From Micromonospora sp. CB01531 (GTDB taxonomy: Bacteria; Actinomycetota; Actinomycetes; Mycobacteriales; Micromonosporaceae), in the NCBI RefSeq assembly GCF_001905095.1, contig NZ_LWLS01000001.1, forward strand, positions 82,268 to 146,267: a stretch of 64,000 nt of DNA, written 5' to 3'. Positions 34,163-43,332 of the stretch are shown piece by piece. Position 1 is the stretch's first letter. Every line of letters begins with the position of its first letter. The notes beneath the pieces were generated by a model. It saw only the letters and a list, made by a program, of their open reading frames with translations. It was not told the origin of the DNA and searched no databases. The translations under genes and the position numbers were made by a program.

Positions 34163-34198
34163 GCGGTGGCCGTCGACCCCCGAGTCGGCGGCCACCGC
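34163..34198 (+). terminator. Hairpin after the M14 carboxypeptidase gene
   Basis: A 15-bp stem starting GCGGTGGCCG with one mismatch encloses a 6-nt loop, 16 bp after the stop codon. Confidence 0.75.
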
Positions 34199-34286
34199 CC
34201 TGTCCCCAGCGGATCGTCGGAGCCTCGCCGACTCTTTTAACGTTCCCCAGTGCCGGCCTTAACCTTCCCTCGGGGACACTCGGCGC

Positions 34287-34769
34287 ATGGGCCGTCGTCA
34301 AATCCTCGCCGCCGTCGGGTGGTTGGCCACCACCGTCGCCGCCACACTCGTCGGGGTGGGCGCGATCCAGTTGGTCGGCAAGGGCATCGCCGGCACCCCC
34401 GGCGGCGTACGCGACCAGCAGGAGGTCGAGCGCGCACTCGCGTCCCCCGAGCCGGCGCCCCCACAGCCGACCGGAAGCCCGACCGGCTCGCCAGCCGCTG
34501 GCGCGACCGCCTCGGCGAGCCCGACGCCCACCGGCCGCCCGACCGGGGCCCAGAGCACCTTCGCCACCCCGGGAGGCACGGCGGTGGCGGAGTGCGGGCC
34601 GGCTGGAGCCCGCCTGGTCACCTGGTCACCCGCCCAGGGCTACCGGGAGAAGGAAGCCGAACGAGGACCGGACGACCACGTCAAGGTCCGGTTCGTCGGC
34701 CCCGGGGGCGAGTACGAGCTGAGGGTGCGGTGCGTCGGCGGGCGACCGGTGGCCGACCCCCACGACTGA
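34287..34769 (+). CDS. Hypothetical membrane-anchored or secreted protein
   Basis: The 160-residue protein starts with an N-terminal helix (ILAAVGWLATTVAATLVGVGAIQLV) that is either a signal peptide or an anchor. A Pro/Ser/Thr-rich stretch (about 50-90: PQPTGSPTGSPAAGATASAS) probably spans the wall. A small domain follows with VAECGPAGARLVTWSPAQGYR and YELRVRCVGGRP, whose two cysteines could pair. No family is recognised. ATG at 34287; the next gene on the strand begins 265 bp later. Confidence 0.65.
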   Translation: MGRRQILAAVGWLATTVAATLVGVGAIQLVGKGIAGTPGGVRDQQEVERALASPEPAPPQPTGSPTGSPAAGATASASPTPTGRPTGAQSTFATPGGTAVAECGPAGARLVTWSPAQGYREKEAERGPDDHVKVRFVGPGGEYELRVRCVGGRPVADPHD

Positions 34770-35034
34770 GCTGACCGGCTGCCGGAACGGGCGCGCAGAC
34801 GAGCGCACGGCGCCGCCCGACCGGGGTCGTAACGTCGCCGCGCTCTGGCCGTCTCCCACCACCGCAGCCGTACGGCGGTACGACAGCGGGGACTTGGCTC
34901 GACCGGCCCAGCGTGCACCGGTCCTGGCGCACCAGATGCCCGTCCAGAGGGGATGCAAACCCGGGCGGGGTGGCAAATTCCACCATCTGCAAGTCCCGGC
35001 GTGACCGGTGCCGGCGATCGGGTATGTGCCCGTC

Positions 35035-35427
35035 ATGGAGCATTTCACGATCGCGACCGTCGCCGAGAGGAGCCCGGACTTCCGGCGCGTGCTCTGGACC
35101 GGGCAGCACACCCAGTTGGTGATCATGACGATCCCGCCGGGTGGGGAGATCGGCGAGGAGGTGCACGAGGGAATCGACCAGATCCTGACCTTCGTCAGCG
35201 GCACCGGGGAGGCCCGGGTGGCCGGGGAGAAGAAGGAGGTCGTCGCCGGCGACCTGGTGGTCGTACCCGCCGGCACCAAGCACAACTTCGTCAACACCGG
35301 CCCCAACCCGCTCGTCCTCTACACCGTCTACGGCCCGCCCGATCACGCCGACGGCGCGGTGCACCGCACCAAGGAGGAGGCCGACGCGGCCGAGGCCGCC
35401 GGCCAGGACGAGCCGCCCACCGGGTGA
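35035..35427 (+). CDS. Single-domain cupin protein
   Basis: The 130-residue protein has the cupin motifs: PPGGEIGEEVHEGIDQILTFVSGTGEARV (motif 1) and GDLVVVPAGTKHNFVNTG (motif 2, with its His). The metal site would use E and H of EEVHEGIDQ and H of TKHNF. Close relatives are small cupins of unknown substrate. The ATG at 35035 gives the standard N-terminus MEHFTIATVAER. The Glu/Asp/Ala-rich tail is probably disordered. Confidence 0.85.
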   Translation: MEHFTIATVAERSPDFRRVLWTGQHTQLVIMTIPPGGEIGEEVHEGIDQILTFVSGTGEARVAGEKKEVVAGDLVVVPAGTKHNFVNTGPNPLVLYTVYGPPDHADGAVHRTKEEADAAEAAGQDEPPTG

Positions 35428-35435
35428 CCGGCAGA

Positions 35436-36629
35436 TCAGACCGCCACCAGCGGTACCCCGGAGACGTCCACCGTCTCCGGGTACTTCAGCCCGGCGCCGG
35501 TGTTCAACACCACCACCCGCTCGCCGGCCCGGATCCAGCCCCCGGCCCGCAGTTGCCGGGCGGCGGTCAGGCAGGCGGCCCCCTCCGGGCAGAGCAGCAG
35601 CCCCTCCCGGGCGGCGAAGTCACGCAGGTCAGCGAGGATCTCGGCGTCGTCCACCGCGATCGCCGTCCCGCCGCTCTCCCGCAGCGCGGTGAGGATCAGC
35701 TCGTCGCCGAGCGGGGCCGGCACGGTGATGCCGAACGCCACGGTCTGCGCGTCGGCCCAGGCGGTGGCGCGCGGCTCGCCGGCGGCGAACGCCCGGACGA
35801 TCGGCGCGCAGCCGGTGGACTGCACCGCCACCAGCCGGGGCAGCCGATCCTCCACCCAGCCCAGCTCGTGCAGCTCGTGCAGCGCCTTGTGGATGCCGAT
35901 CAGCCCCACCCCGCCACCGGTCGGATAGATGATCACATCGGGCACCTGCCAGCCGAGCTGCTCGACGATCTCGTACCCCATGGTCTTCTTGCCTTCCAGG
36001 CGGTACGGCTCGCGCAGCGTGCCGGCGTCGAAGATCCGCCCGCCCGACTCGGCGACCAGCCGGGCCACCCACCGGCCTGCGTCGCTGATCAGACCGTCGA
36101 CCAGCCGCAGCTCGGCCCCGGCCGCCAGGCACTCCCGCCGGCAGATGGTCGGGGCGTCCAGCGGCATGGCGATGGTCGCGCCCATCCCGGCCCGGGCCGC
36201 GTACGTCGCCCAGGCCGCCCCGGCATTGCCGTTGGTCGGCATGGCGATCCGCTCGACGCCCAGCTCCCGGGCCCGGCTCACCCCCACCGCCGCGCCCCGT
36301 GCCTTGAACGACCCGGTCGGGGTGAGCCCCTCGTCCTTCACGATCAGGTCCGGGATGCCGATCTCCTGGCCGTACCCGGGGACGCGCAGCAGCGGAGTCC
36401 AGCCCTCGCCCAGCGTGGTCACGAACCGTTGGTCGGCCACCGGCAGCAGCTCCCGGTAGCGCCACAGGTCGGCCGGGCGGAGACCGAACTGCTCCGGGGT
36501 CAGCGACGCGGCCACCGCGGCCAGGTCGTAGCGGGCCAGCAACGGGGATCCGCACTCGCACAGGTTCTGCAGCTTGTCGGCCGGATGCTCTCGGCCGCAG
36601 CGCGGGCACTCCAGGTGCGTCAGGTGCAC
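35436..36629 (-). CDS. thrC: Threonine synthase (PLP-dependent), zinc-ribbon type
   Basis: The 397-residue protein begins with a Cys4 ribbon (CPRCG...CECG at about 7-29) and then the fold-II PLP domain: the Schiff-base Lys in TPTGSFKARGA, the asparagine motif PTNGNAG, and the phosphate loop TGGGVGLIG. This layout is that of actinobacterial and plant-type threonine synthases (O-phospho-L-homoserine to L-threonine). Related pyridoxal lyases cannot be fully excluded. It starts with GTG at 36629, 8 bp after the phosphoesterase/ligase-like gene, so the two are co-transcribed. hom and thrB are not nearby. Confidence 0.82.
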   Translation of the reverse strand: MHLTHLECPRCGREHPADKLQNLCECGSPLLARYDLAAVAASLTPEQFGLRPADLWRYRELLPVADQRFVTTLGEGWTPLLRVPGYGQEIGIPDLIVKDEGLTPTGSFKARGAAVGVSRARELGVERIAMPTNGNAGAAWATYAARAGMGATIAMPLDAPTICRRECLAAGAELRLVDGLISDAGRWVARLVAESGGRIFDAGTLREPYRLEGKKTMGYEIVEQLGWQVPDVIIYPTGGGVGLIGIHKALHELHELGWVEDRLPRLVAVQSTGCAPIVRAFAAGEPRATAWADAQTVAFGITVPAPLGDELILTALRESGGTAIAVDDAEILADLRDFAAREGLLLCPEGAACLTAARQLRAGGWIRAGERVVVLNTGAGLKYPETVDVSGVPLVAV

Positions 36630-36637
36630 GGTGGTCC

Positions 36638-37672
36638 TCAGCTCGGGTCGATGCTCAGCCAGTGCCGGCTGCGCCGACCCGGCTCGTACAGGGAGTCGAG
36701 CCGCTTGGCCACGACTCCCGGGAGCGCCTGTTCGCGGGCGGTCCGCAGGGCGTCCGCGCCGACACCCGGGAACCACGGCGGAGTCTGCCAGTGCTTCCCG
36801 GCCAGCGCCAGACCGTCGAGCAGTTCGCGGCGCTGGGCGTACGGCACGTCGAGGGTGGTCACGCCCTCCAGCCAGAGCAGGTCGACGCCCAGGAACTGGC
36901 CGTCCCGCTTGGTGGGCGGCTTGACCCGCCCGGCCGGGTCGATGCGGACCAGCACGCCGTCCAGCACTGCCTCGGTGGGGGCCAGCTCCTCGGCCATCGC
37001 CCGCAGCCAGGGGTAGTCCCCGGTGACGTCCGCGTCCGATTCGTCGAGCAGCCGCAGCCGGCCGCCCGAGACGTACGCGACCGCCCGCAGCCCGGCCCAG
37101 CGCAGCTCGTACCCCCAGGCGGTCTCGTCCTTCGGCAGGCCCTTCCCCCGGGCGGCGTGCATCGGGCGGACCAGCTCCGGCATCGAGGTCCAGCCCTCGG
37201 GGGCGGGGTCGGTGCGGCGGACCATCCAGTCCCGCCCCCGGCCCCCGGTGGCGAAGAGCACGTACCGGCCCTTCGTCCGCTTCCCGTCGAGCACCACGAT
37301 CACCTCGTCGTCGCGCCACTTCTCGGCGCGGTACGTCCCGGTGTCGTGGATGGTCATCTTCCCGCCGCCGTACTCGCCGGCCGGGATCTCGCCGTGGAAG
37401 GTGAGGTACTCCATCGGGTGGTCCTCGGTGTGCACGGCGAGGTGGTTGCGGCCCGGGTCGCGGGGCAGGCCGCGCGGCACCGCCCAGGAGGCCAGCACGC
37501 CGTCGTGCTCCAGCCGCAGGTCCCAGTGCAGGCTGCGGGCGTGGTGCTGCTGGATGACGAAGCGGGGCTTGCGCCGGGAGGTCCGCTTCCGCGCCGGGGC
37601 CGGTTCCGGCACCGGCTCGGGGGTACGCGCCGCGTCCCGCTTCCGCCGGTACTCCTCCAGCCGGTCAGCCAC
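36638..37672 (-). CDS. LigD-like 3'-phosphoesterase fused to a degenerate ATP-dependent DNA ligase domain
   Basis: Residues about 35-150 form the LigD phosphoesterase (PE) domain: FVIQQHHARSLHWDLRLEHDG, SWAVPRGLP and FHGEIPAGEYGGG keep the metal-binding His and Asp and the GEYG motif. The second half aligns with the ligase nucleotidyltransferase (ELRWAGLRAVAYVSGGRL, AVLDGVLVRID, VAKRLDSLYEPGRRSRHWL). However, the adenylated lysine of motif I (KxDGxR) is R191 and the Asp is A193, so strand joining is unlikely. It may trim 3' ends or act in bacterial end-joining without sealing. GTG at 37672 is the best start, though its ribosome site is weak. No ku gene is nearby. Confidence 0.82.
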   Translation of the reverse strand: MADRLEEYRRKRDAARTPEPVPEPAPARKRTSRRKPRFVIQQHHARSLHWDLRLEHDGVLASWAVPRGLPRDPGRNHLAVHTEDHPMEYLTFHGEIPAGEYGGGKMTIHDTGTYRAEKWRDDEVIVVLDGKRTKGRYVLFATGGRGRDWMVRRTDPAPEGWTSMPELVRPMHAARGKGLPKDETAWGYELRWAGLRAVAYVSGGRLRLLDESDADVTGDYPWLRAMAEELAPTEAVLDGVLVRIDPAGRVKPPTKRDGQFLGVDLLWLEGVTTLDVPYAQRRELLDGLALAGKHWQTPPWFPGVGADALRTAREQALPGVVAKRLDSLYEPGRRSRHWLSIDPS

Positions 37673-37810
37673 TCCCGCATTGTCCGGTACGCGGCAGCGC
37701 CCCGCAGGGGTGTCGTGGGGCGGATCGTCCCGTTTCCGCCGCGCGGCGCCGGGCCCGTCCGTCGGCGAGTCGCCGGCATGGTGGGCCCGATCAGGGGTAG
37801 AACAGCCGCC

Positions 37811-38599
37811 ATGACTGGTGTTGAGCAGCAACCAACCGTCCCGCTCTCCGGCGACGTCCGGATCCCGTTGCTCGGGTTCGGCACCTGGCAGGCCACCGGC
37901 CGGGCCGCTTACGACGCCGTGCTCGCCGCCCTCGACGCGGGCTACCGCATGATCGACACCGCCACCATGTACGGCAACGAGGAGGAGGTGGGCCGGGCGG
38001 TCAAGGAGAGCGGGCTGCGCCGGGAGGATGTCTTCCTCACCACCAAAATGCTGCCGGACCAGGTCGGCCGGGAGCGGGAGGCCATCGAGGCGAGCCTGCG
38101 GGCCCTCGACACCGACTACGTCGACCTGTGGCTGATCCACTGGCCGCCGTCCGCGCCGGGGGACAGCATTCCCGTGTGGCGGGAGTTCCTGGCCGCCCGG
38201 GACGAGGGCCTGGTCCGCACGGTGGGGGTGAGCAACTACAGCATCAGCCAGATCGATGAGCTGATCCAGGCCACCGAGGAGAATCCGGCGGTCAACCAGA
38301 TCCGGTGGAGCCCGACGCTGTACGACCGGCAGACGCACGCCGCTCACCGGGACCGGGGCGTGGTGCTGGAGGGCTACAGCCCGTTCAAGACCAGCGACCT
38401 CTCCGACCCGGTGCTGGTGCGGATCGCCCAGGCCCACAACGTCTCCCCGGCCCAGGTGGTGCTCCGCTGGCACATCGACCACGAGATCGTGGTGATCCCC
38501 AAGTCGGTCCACCCGGAGCGGATCCGGGTCAACGCCGACGTCTTCCACTTCTCGCTGACCGCCGAGGAGATGCGCGACATCGACGCCCTCGGCGGCTGA
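37811..38599 (+). CDS. Aldo/keto reductase
   Basis: The 262-residue TIM-barrel protein has the family signatures: GFGTWQATGRAAYDAVLAALDAGYRMIDTATMYGNEEEVG (Asp and Tyr of the tetrad), the Lys in TTKMLP, His in LIHWPP, and the C-terminal cofactor motif VVIPKSVHPERI. It is of the 2,5-diketo-D-gluconate reductase-like group and should use NADPH on carbonyl substrates. ATG at 37811, divergent from the LigD-like gene 138 bp away. Confidence 0.93.
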   Translation: MTGVEQQPTVPLSGDVRIPLLGFGTWQATGRAAYDAVLAALDAGYRMIDTATMYGNEEEVGRAVKESGLRREDVFLTTKMLPDQVGREREAIEASLRALDTDYVDLWLIHWPPSAPGDSIPVWREFLAARDEGLVRTVGVSNYSISQIDELIQATEENPAVNQIRWSPTLYDRQTHAAHRDRGVVLEGYSPFKTSDLSDPVLVRIAQAHNVSPAQVVLRWHIDHEIVVIPKSVHPERIRVNADVFHFSLTAEEMRDIDALGG

Positions 38600-38679
38600 C
38601 TGCGGCGGGAAAAGGGACGGCGGGCGACCGAACGGGCGTCTACAGTGGCTGCTCCGGTTCCGTGGTTCGAAGGAGCAGT

Positions 38680-39273
38680 GTGCCCCGCATCCGGAACATC
38701 CTGATCATCGCCGGCGTCGCCTTGGCCGCGCCGGCCCTCGTGCCTGCCGCGCCGGCCTCGGCCGACACGGTGACCAAGTACGCCCACGCGCTCTTTCGCA
38801 ACAACGACGACAACGTCGGCATGGACATCGACGTGGTGAAGGCCGCCGGCCAGGCCACGATCGATGTCGAGTGGCAGGACTCGCACTGCGCGCCGGTCGA
38901 CACGACGTACGTCTGCGACAGCGTCTCCCGGACGTCCTACGACGTCCCGGTCACCAGCTTCTCCTTCTCGGTCGACGGGGTGACCACCGTCACGGCGGAC
39001 CTGGCGTACCGCGAGTTGCGCCGGCACTGTGTCTTCACGGAGGAGACCGAGGACTGCACGGAGACGGACGGCAGCGGTACCACCACCGTCGAGGTGACCT
39101 GGACCGCGTCCGGTAAGCCGACCCGCTCGGAGTGGACCGACGAGCAGGGTGTGCGGCACGTCCAGACGCAGGACAGCACCGCGGTGGCCGGCACCGGCTT
39201 CGACCGCTCCTACGGCCCGGACGACAGTTTCGGCCAGGTGACCCAGGTGCGCACGGCCGGCCCGGTGTCCTGA
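38680..39273 (+). CDS. Hypothetical secreted protein
   Basis: The 197-residue protein has a Sec signal peptide (RIRNILIIAGVALAAPALVPAAPASA-DT) and no recognised family. The mature part is beta-rich with four cysteines in two pairs (HCAPVDTTYVCD and HCVFTEETEDC), suggesting two small disulfide loops, and Thr-rich strands (GSGTTTVEVTWTASG). AAGGAG precedes the GTG. A strong hairpin follows 13 bp after the stop. Confidence 0.72.
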   Translation: MPRIRNILIIAGVALAAPALVPAAPASADTVTKYAHALFRNNDDNVGMDIDVVKAAGQATIDVEWQDSHCAPVDTTYVCDSVSRTSYDVPVTSFSFSVDGVTTVTADLAYRELRRHCVFTEETEDCTETDGSGTTTVEVTWTASGKPTRSEWTDEQGVRHVQTQDSTAVAGTGFDRSYGPDDSFGQVTQVRTAGPVS

Positions 39274-39286
39274 GCCGGGTGCCGGG

Positions 39287-39326
39287 GACCCGGGGGCGCG
39301 GTCCGCACGGGCCGCGCCCCCGGGTC
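39287..39326 (+). terminator. Hairpin after the secreted protein gene
   Basis: A perfect 15-bp stem (GACCCGGGGGCGCGG with its complement) encloses a 10-nt loop. It lies between that gene and the CBM2 remnant on the other strand. Confidence 0.75.
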
Positions 39327-39334
39327 TGCTTCGC

Positions 39335-39475
39335 TCAGGCCCGCGCGCAGGCGACGCCGTTGAGGGTGAAGCTGGTCGGCGAGGAGTACGTCCCGCTCAG
39401 CGTGCCCTGGTAGCCGAAGCCGGTCGAAGCGCCCGGCGCCAGCGTCCCGTTGTAGCCGAGGTTCCGCGCGGTCAC
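39335..39475 (-). pseudogene. Fragment of a cellulose-binding module (CBM2)
   Basis: The last 46 codons of an open frame on this strand read VTARNLGYNGTLAPGASTGF, then GYQGTLSGTY and FTLNGVACA before the stop. This is the C-terminal part of a family 2 carbohydrate-binding module (usual form VT-RN--WNGTLAPG-ST-FGFQG...FTLNG--C). The sequence upstream of 39475 in any frame does not continue the module: its N-terminal half, the Trp-containing binding face and any catalytic domain are missing. It is a leftover of a lost secreted cellulase or chitinase gene. Confidence 0.75.
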
Positions 39476-39744
39476 TGCAACACATTTACATGTCTGAAAG
39501 CCTTCCGCAACCACCCGGTCGGACCCGTCCCGGATGTCGACGTCGGGTGACCCGCCCGCGCGCTCCCGCGCCGGGTGGCGTGGCGCGACCTCCCCCGGTC
39601 GACGTGGGACTCCTGCCGGTGGGATCGCCGAGCGGCGCCGACGGGCGGTGCCACCGGGGCCGATGGGCCCTTCCGCCCTTCGATTGCGGGGAGTAGTGTC
39701 GTGCCTCCAACGCGTGCCGAACCCCTCCGGAGGCGTACCCCACC

Positions 39745-40851
39745 ATGGGTGGTTCACCCCTGCGCATCCTTGTCGTCGGCGCAGGCATCGCCGGTCTAGC
39801 CGTGGCCCGAGCGCTGCGGCTCGCGGGGTTCCGGCCCGACGTCACGGAGCGGCTGCCCCCCACCGAGCGGGCCGACACCGGTCTCTACCTCCCCGGAAAC
39901 GCGGCCCGGGCGCTGCGCCGGCTCGACCTGGACGGCCCGCTCCGCCCGCTCGGCCAGGTCATCCACCGCCAGCGGTTCCTCGACGCGTCCGGCGCGCCGC
40001 TGTGCGAGGTGGACCTGGACGGCCTGTGGGCCGGGGTGGGAGAGTGCCGGGCGCTGCCCCGCGCCGAGCTGCACCGGGTGCTGCTCACCGGCGCCGGCGG
40101 GGCGGTCCGGCACGGTGCCGAGGTCAGCGCCGTCGAGCCGCGCCCCGGTGGCGTCACCGTCGGCTTCACCGACGGGACCTGCGGGGACTACGACCTGGTC
40201 ATCGGCGCCGACGGGCCGCACTCCGCGGTGCGTACCCTAGGCGCGCTCGGCGGCCCGCCCCGTCCCGCCGGCCAGGTGGTCTACCGGGGCATCGTCCGCG
40301 GCGGCCCGCGGGTCGCCGACTGGACCGCCCTGCTCGGCCAGCGCGCCGGCTTCCTGGTGGTACCCATCGGCGCCGGGCGGTTGCACTGCTACGCCGACGA
40401 GGCGGGCACCACCATCCCGGCCGCCCCCCTCGCCCGCCTGCACGAGCTGTTCGGCTCCTACGGCGGCCCGGTCCCCGAGATACTCGCCGCGCTGGACGAC
40501 GTGTACGTCGAGATCACCGAGGAGGTCGAGCTGGGGCGCTGGTACCAGGGCCGGGTGCTGCTCGTCGGTGACGCGGCCCACGCCACCGCGCCGACCCTGT
40601 CCCAGGGTGCCGCCATGGCACTCGAGGACGCCGTGGTGCTCGCCGAGTCGCTGAAGGCCGCCGGCAGCGTGGAGGCCGCCCTGGTCGCGTACGAGAGCCG
40701 CCGCCGGCCGCGTACCCGCTGGGTGCGGGACCGCACCCGGGACCGCAACCGGACCCGCGACGTGCCGCCGGCGCTGCGCGACCCGTTGCTGCGCGGCCGC
40801 GGCGGGCGCATCTTCCAGGAGCACTACCGGCTTCTCGTGGACCCGCTCTGA
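39745..40851 (+). CDS. FAD-dependent monooxygenase (PHBH-type)
   Basis: The 368-residue protein has the N-terminal dinucleotide motif [17 protein letters not shown] (GAGIAG at 12-17), the DG motif [14 protein letters not shown] and the second FAD motif [24 protein letters not shown]. This is the class A flavoprotein aromatic hydroxylase layout. The substrate is unknown; such enzymes act on aromatics, polyketides or antibiotics. ATG at 39745. It lies alone, upstream of the ctaD gene by 142 bp. Confidence 0.9.
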   Translation: MGGSPLRILVVGAGIAGLAVARALRLAGFRPDVTERLPPTERADTGLYLPGNAARALRRLDLDGPLRPLGQVIHRQRFLDASGAPLCEVDLDGLWAGVGECRALPRAELHRVLLTGAGGAVRHGAEVSAVEPRPGGVTVGFTDGTCGDYDLVIGADGPHSAVRTLGALGGPPRPAGQVVYRGIVRGGPRVADWTALLGQRAGFLVVPIGAGRLHCYADEAGTTIPAAPLARLHELFGSYGGPVPEILAALDDVYVEITEEVELGRWYQGRVLLVGDAAHATAPTLSQGAAMALEDAVVLAESLKAAGSVEAALVAYESRRRPRTRWVRDRTRDRNRTRDVPPALRDPLLRGRGGRIFQEHYRLLVDPL

Positions 40852-40993
40852 GGCGCTGCGCCGGGCGGCGGTGATCGTAGCGGCCCACCCCCGAAGGCGG
40901 TGCCACCTGCCGGGGACTATCCTCCTTGCGGATGACGGCTGCGCAGATGACCAGCGCTTGCCGAGCGGGACAACCCAGAACCGGAGGCCACTC

Positions 40994-42751
40994 GTGACCA
41001 CCGTCGCACCCAAGCCGGTCGTGACCCGGCCCTGGCCGGTCCGCGAGCCGGTCAAGGGGTCGGCCATCGCGCGGCTGCTGCGCACCACGGACGCGAAGCA
41101 GATCGGGATCATGTACATGGTCACCGCGTTCGCGTTCTTCATGATCGGCGGCCTGATGGCCCTGATCATGCGCGCCGAGCTGGCGCGGCCGGGCCTGCAG
41201 TTCCTGTCGCCTGAGCAGTACAACCAGCTCTTCACCATGCACGGCACGATCATGCTGCTGTTCTTCGCGACGCCGATCGTGTTCGCCTTCGCGAACTACG
41301 TGGTGCCGCTGCAGATCGGCGCGCCCGACGTGTCGTTCCCCCGGCTGAACTCTTTCGCCTACTGGCTGTACCTGTTCGGCGGCACCATCGCGACCGCCGG
41401 CTTCATCGCCCCCGGTGGCGCGGCCGACTTCGGCTGGACGGCGTACACGCCGCTGAGCAACGGCGAGCACTCGCCGGGCGTCGGCGGGAACATGTGGGTG
41501 GTCGGCCTGGCGATCTCCGGTCTGGGCACCATCCTCGGCGCGGTCAACCTGATCACCACGATCCTGACCCTGCGCGCCCCTGGCATGACCATGTTCCGGA
41601 TGCCGATCTTCACCTGGAACATGCTGGTCACCAGCCTGCTGGTGATCCTGGTCTTCCCGCTGCTCGCCGCCGCGCTCTTCGCGCTCGCCGCGGACCGGCT
41701 GATCGGCGCGCACGTGTACGACCCGGCCACCGGCGGCCCGATGCTGTGGCAACACCTGTTCTGGTTCTTCGGTCACCCCGAGGTCTACATCATCGCGCTG
41801 CCGTTCTTCGGCATCATCTCCGAGATCATCCCGGTCTTCTCCCGGAAGCCGATCTTCGGTTACAAGGGCCTGGTCGCCGCGACCATCGCCATCGCCGCCC
41901 TGTCGATGAGCGTCTGGGCGCATCACATGTTCGCCACCGGCCAGGTGCTGCTGCCGTTCTTCAGCTTCCTCAGCTACCTGATCGCCGTGCCGACCGGTAT
42001 GAAGTTCTTCAACTGGATCGGCACCATGTGGCGGGGCCAGATCACCTTCGAGACGCCGATGCTGTTCTCCGTCGGCTTCCTGGTGACCTTCCTCTTCGGT
42101 GGCCTGACCGGCGTGCTGCTGGCCAGCCCGCCGCTGGACTTCCACCTCCAGGACTCGTACTTCGTGGTGGCGCACTTCCACTACGTGCTCTTCGGCACCA
42201 TCGTGTTCGCCGTGTTCGCCGGCATCTACTTCTGGTTCCCGAAGATGTTCGGCCGAATGCTCGACGAGCGCCTGGGCAAGATCCACTTCTGGCTGACCAT
42301 GATCGGCTTCCACACCACCTTCCTGGTGCAGCACTGGCTCGGCAACGAGGGCATGCCCCGGCGCTACGCCGACTACCTGCCCAGCGACGGCTTCACCTTC
42401 CTGAACACGGTCTCCACGATCGGCGCCTTCATCACCGGTATCTCGACCCTGCCCTTCATCTACAACTGCTGGAAGTCGTACAAGGCCGGTCCGGTGGTCG
42501 AGGTCGACGACCCGTGGGGCTACGGCAACTCGCTCGAGTGGGCCACCACGTCCCCGCCGCCGCTGCGGAACTTCGACCGGATGCCGCGGATCCGCTCCGA
42601 GCGCCCGGCGTTCGACCTCAAGTTCCCGGAGCTGGCCGCCGGGCAGAGCCTGGCCGGCCCGCCCGAGGGCGGCGCCAAGCCGCTGACGAGTGAGTCCAAC
42701 GGTGGCGCCAGCTACCAGGAAGACGTCGCCAGCAACCTCGACCGGCGCTGA
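40994..42751 (+). CDS. ctaD: Cytochrome c oxidase subunit I (aa3 type)
   Basis: The 585-residue protein has twelve membrane helices and the heme-copper signatures: the low-spin heme His in [12 protein letters not shown], the cross-linked His-Tyr in [13 protein letters not shown], the CuB pair in WAHHMF, and the heme a/a3 ligands in [12 protein letters not shown]. It is the catalytic subunit that reduces O2 and pumps protons. GTG start with GGAGG 7 bp upstream. As in many actinobacteria it is separate from ctaC/ctaE. A strong terminator follows at 42772. Confidence 0.97.
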   Translation: MTTVAPKPVVTRPWPVREPVKGSAIARLLRTTDAKQIGIMYMVTAFAFFMIGGLMALIMRAELARPGLQFLSPEQYNQLFTMHGTIMLLFFATPIVFAFANYVVPLQIGAPDVSFPRLNSFAYWLYLFGGTIATAGFIAPGGAADFGWTAYTPLSNGEHSPGVGGNMWVVGLAISGLGTILGAVNLITTILTLRAPGMTMFRMPIFTWNMLVTSLLVILVFPLLAAALFALAADRLIGAHVYDPATGGPMLWQHLFWFFGHPEVYIIALPFFGIISEIIPVFSRKPIFGYKGLVAATIAIAALSMSVWAHHMFATGQVLLPFFSFLSYLIAVPTGMKFFNWIGTMWRGQITFETPMLFSVGFLVTFLFGGLTGVLLASPPLDFHLQDSYFVVAHFHYVLFGTIVFAVFAGIYFWFPKMFGRMLDERLGKIHFWLTMIGFHTTFLVQHWLGNEGMPRRYADYLPSDGFTFLNTVSTIGAFITGISTLPFIYNCWKSYKAGPVVEVDDPWGYGNSLEWATTSPPPLRNFDRMPRIRSERPAFDLKFPELAAGQSLAGPPEGGAKPLTSESNGGASYQEDVASNLDRR

Positions 42752-42771
42752 CCCGCTGCCGGCACTGCGCC

Positions 42772-42805
42772 ACGGGCGCCGCACCCCACCGGGTGCGGCG
42801 CCCGT
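42772..42805 (+). terminator. Strong hairpin after ctaD
   Basis: A perfect 15-bp stem (ACGGGCGCCGCACCC with its complement) and a 4-nt loop (CACC), 21 bp after the ctaD stop codon. Confidence 0.85.
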
Positions 42806-43332
42806 CGCCGTTCCGGCCCCTGCCCCGGCGGCATGCCCCAGCAGTGGGGCGCTGGCCTGGTTGTGCGCTGGTCGCAACCTCGGGGGCGTTTCTGTCTCGA
42901 TGGCTGGCGGCGGGGCCAACTTCCGCGATGTTGTGCGACGGATCGTGCGACATCACGCGGTCGGCTTCGCTCGGCACCGCCAGCGCCGCGCCGAGGGGTG
43001 GCGCCCCAGCCGCTACGAACTTGATGACGTAGATGATTCACCGCAATCGAACCGTCCGGTGATCCATTCACGTCATCAAGTTTGTAGGCGCGACGAGGAC
43101 CGGTCGGCCCGGCACCTGGGCAAGCTGGTGTGGCAACGCCGGCACAGCTCCGGCGGCCGGGCCTGGGCCCAGGGGGCCAGGTCGGCCGGCGGGTCGGTGC
43201 TGGGAGCCGATGTCGCCAAATGATCCGGCACCCGGCCACCCGACCGGCCGCCCCAATCAGGCAACGTCCGACCGGCGACCATAGGCGGGGCCGGGGGTCC
43301 GGGGACGGGTAGCCGGGTATGGAGGCGGTGGG
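42806..43332. other. Long gene-free region between ctaD and the MFS gene
   Basis: About 530 bp without a supported gene. Several ORFs of 60-177 codons exist on both strands, but they lack ribosome sites and protein-like composition. The region is less GC-biased in its middle part and holds the large imperfect inverted repeat at 43013-43087. Confidence 0.55.
43013..43087. repeat. 31-bp imperfect inverted repeat
   Basis: Two 31-bp arms match at 26 positions when one is reversed: both read CTAC-x-AACTTGATGACGT and end TCACCG, with substitutions at only five positions. The spacer is 13 bp. The arms are markedly more AT-rich than the surroundings. No transposase is present. It may be a small non-autonomous mobile element or a structured RNA/regulatory site. 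Confidence 0.6.

Noticed and set aside
42690..43256. Several 60-177 codon ORFs between ctaD and the MFS gene
   Set aside because: No ribosome sites, no protein-like composition, and two of them end within the inverted repeat at the same word by symmetry.
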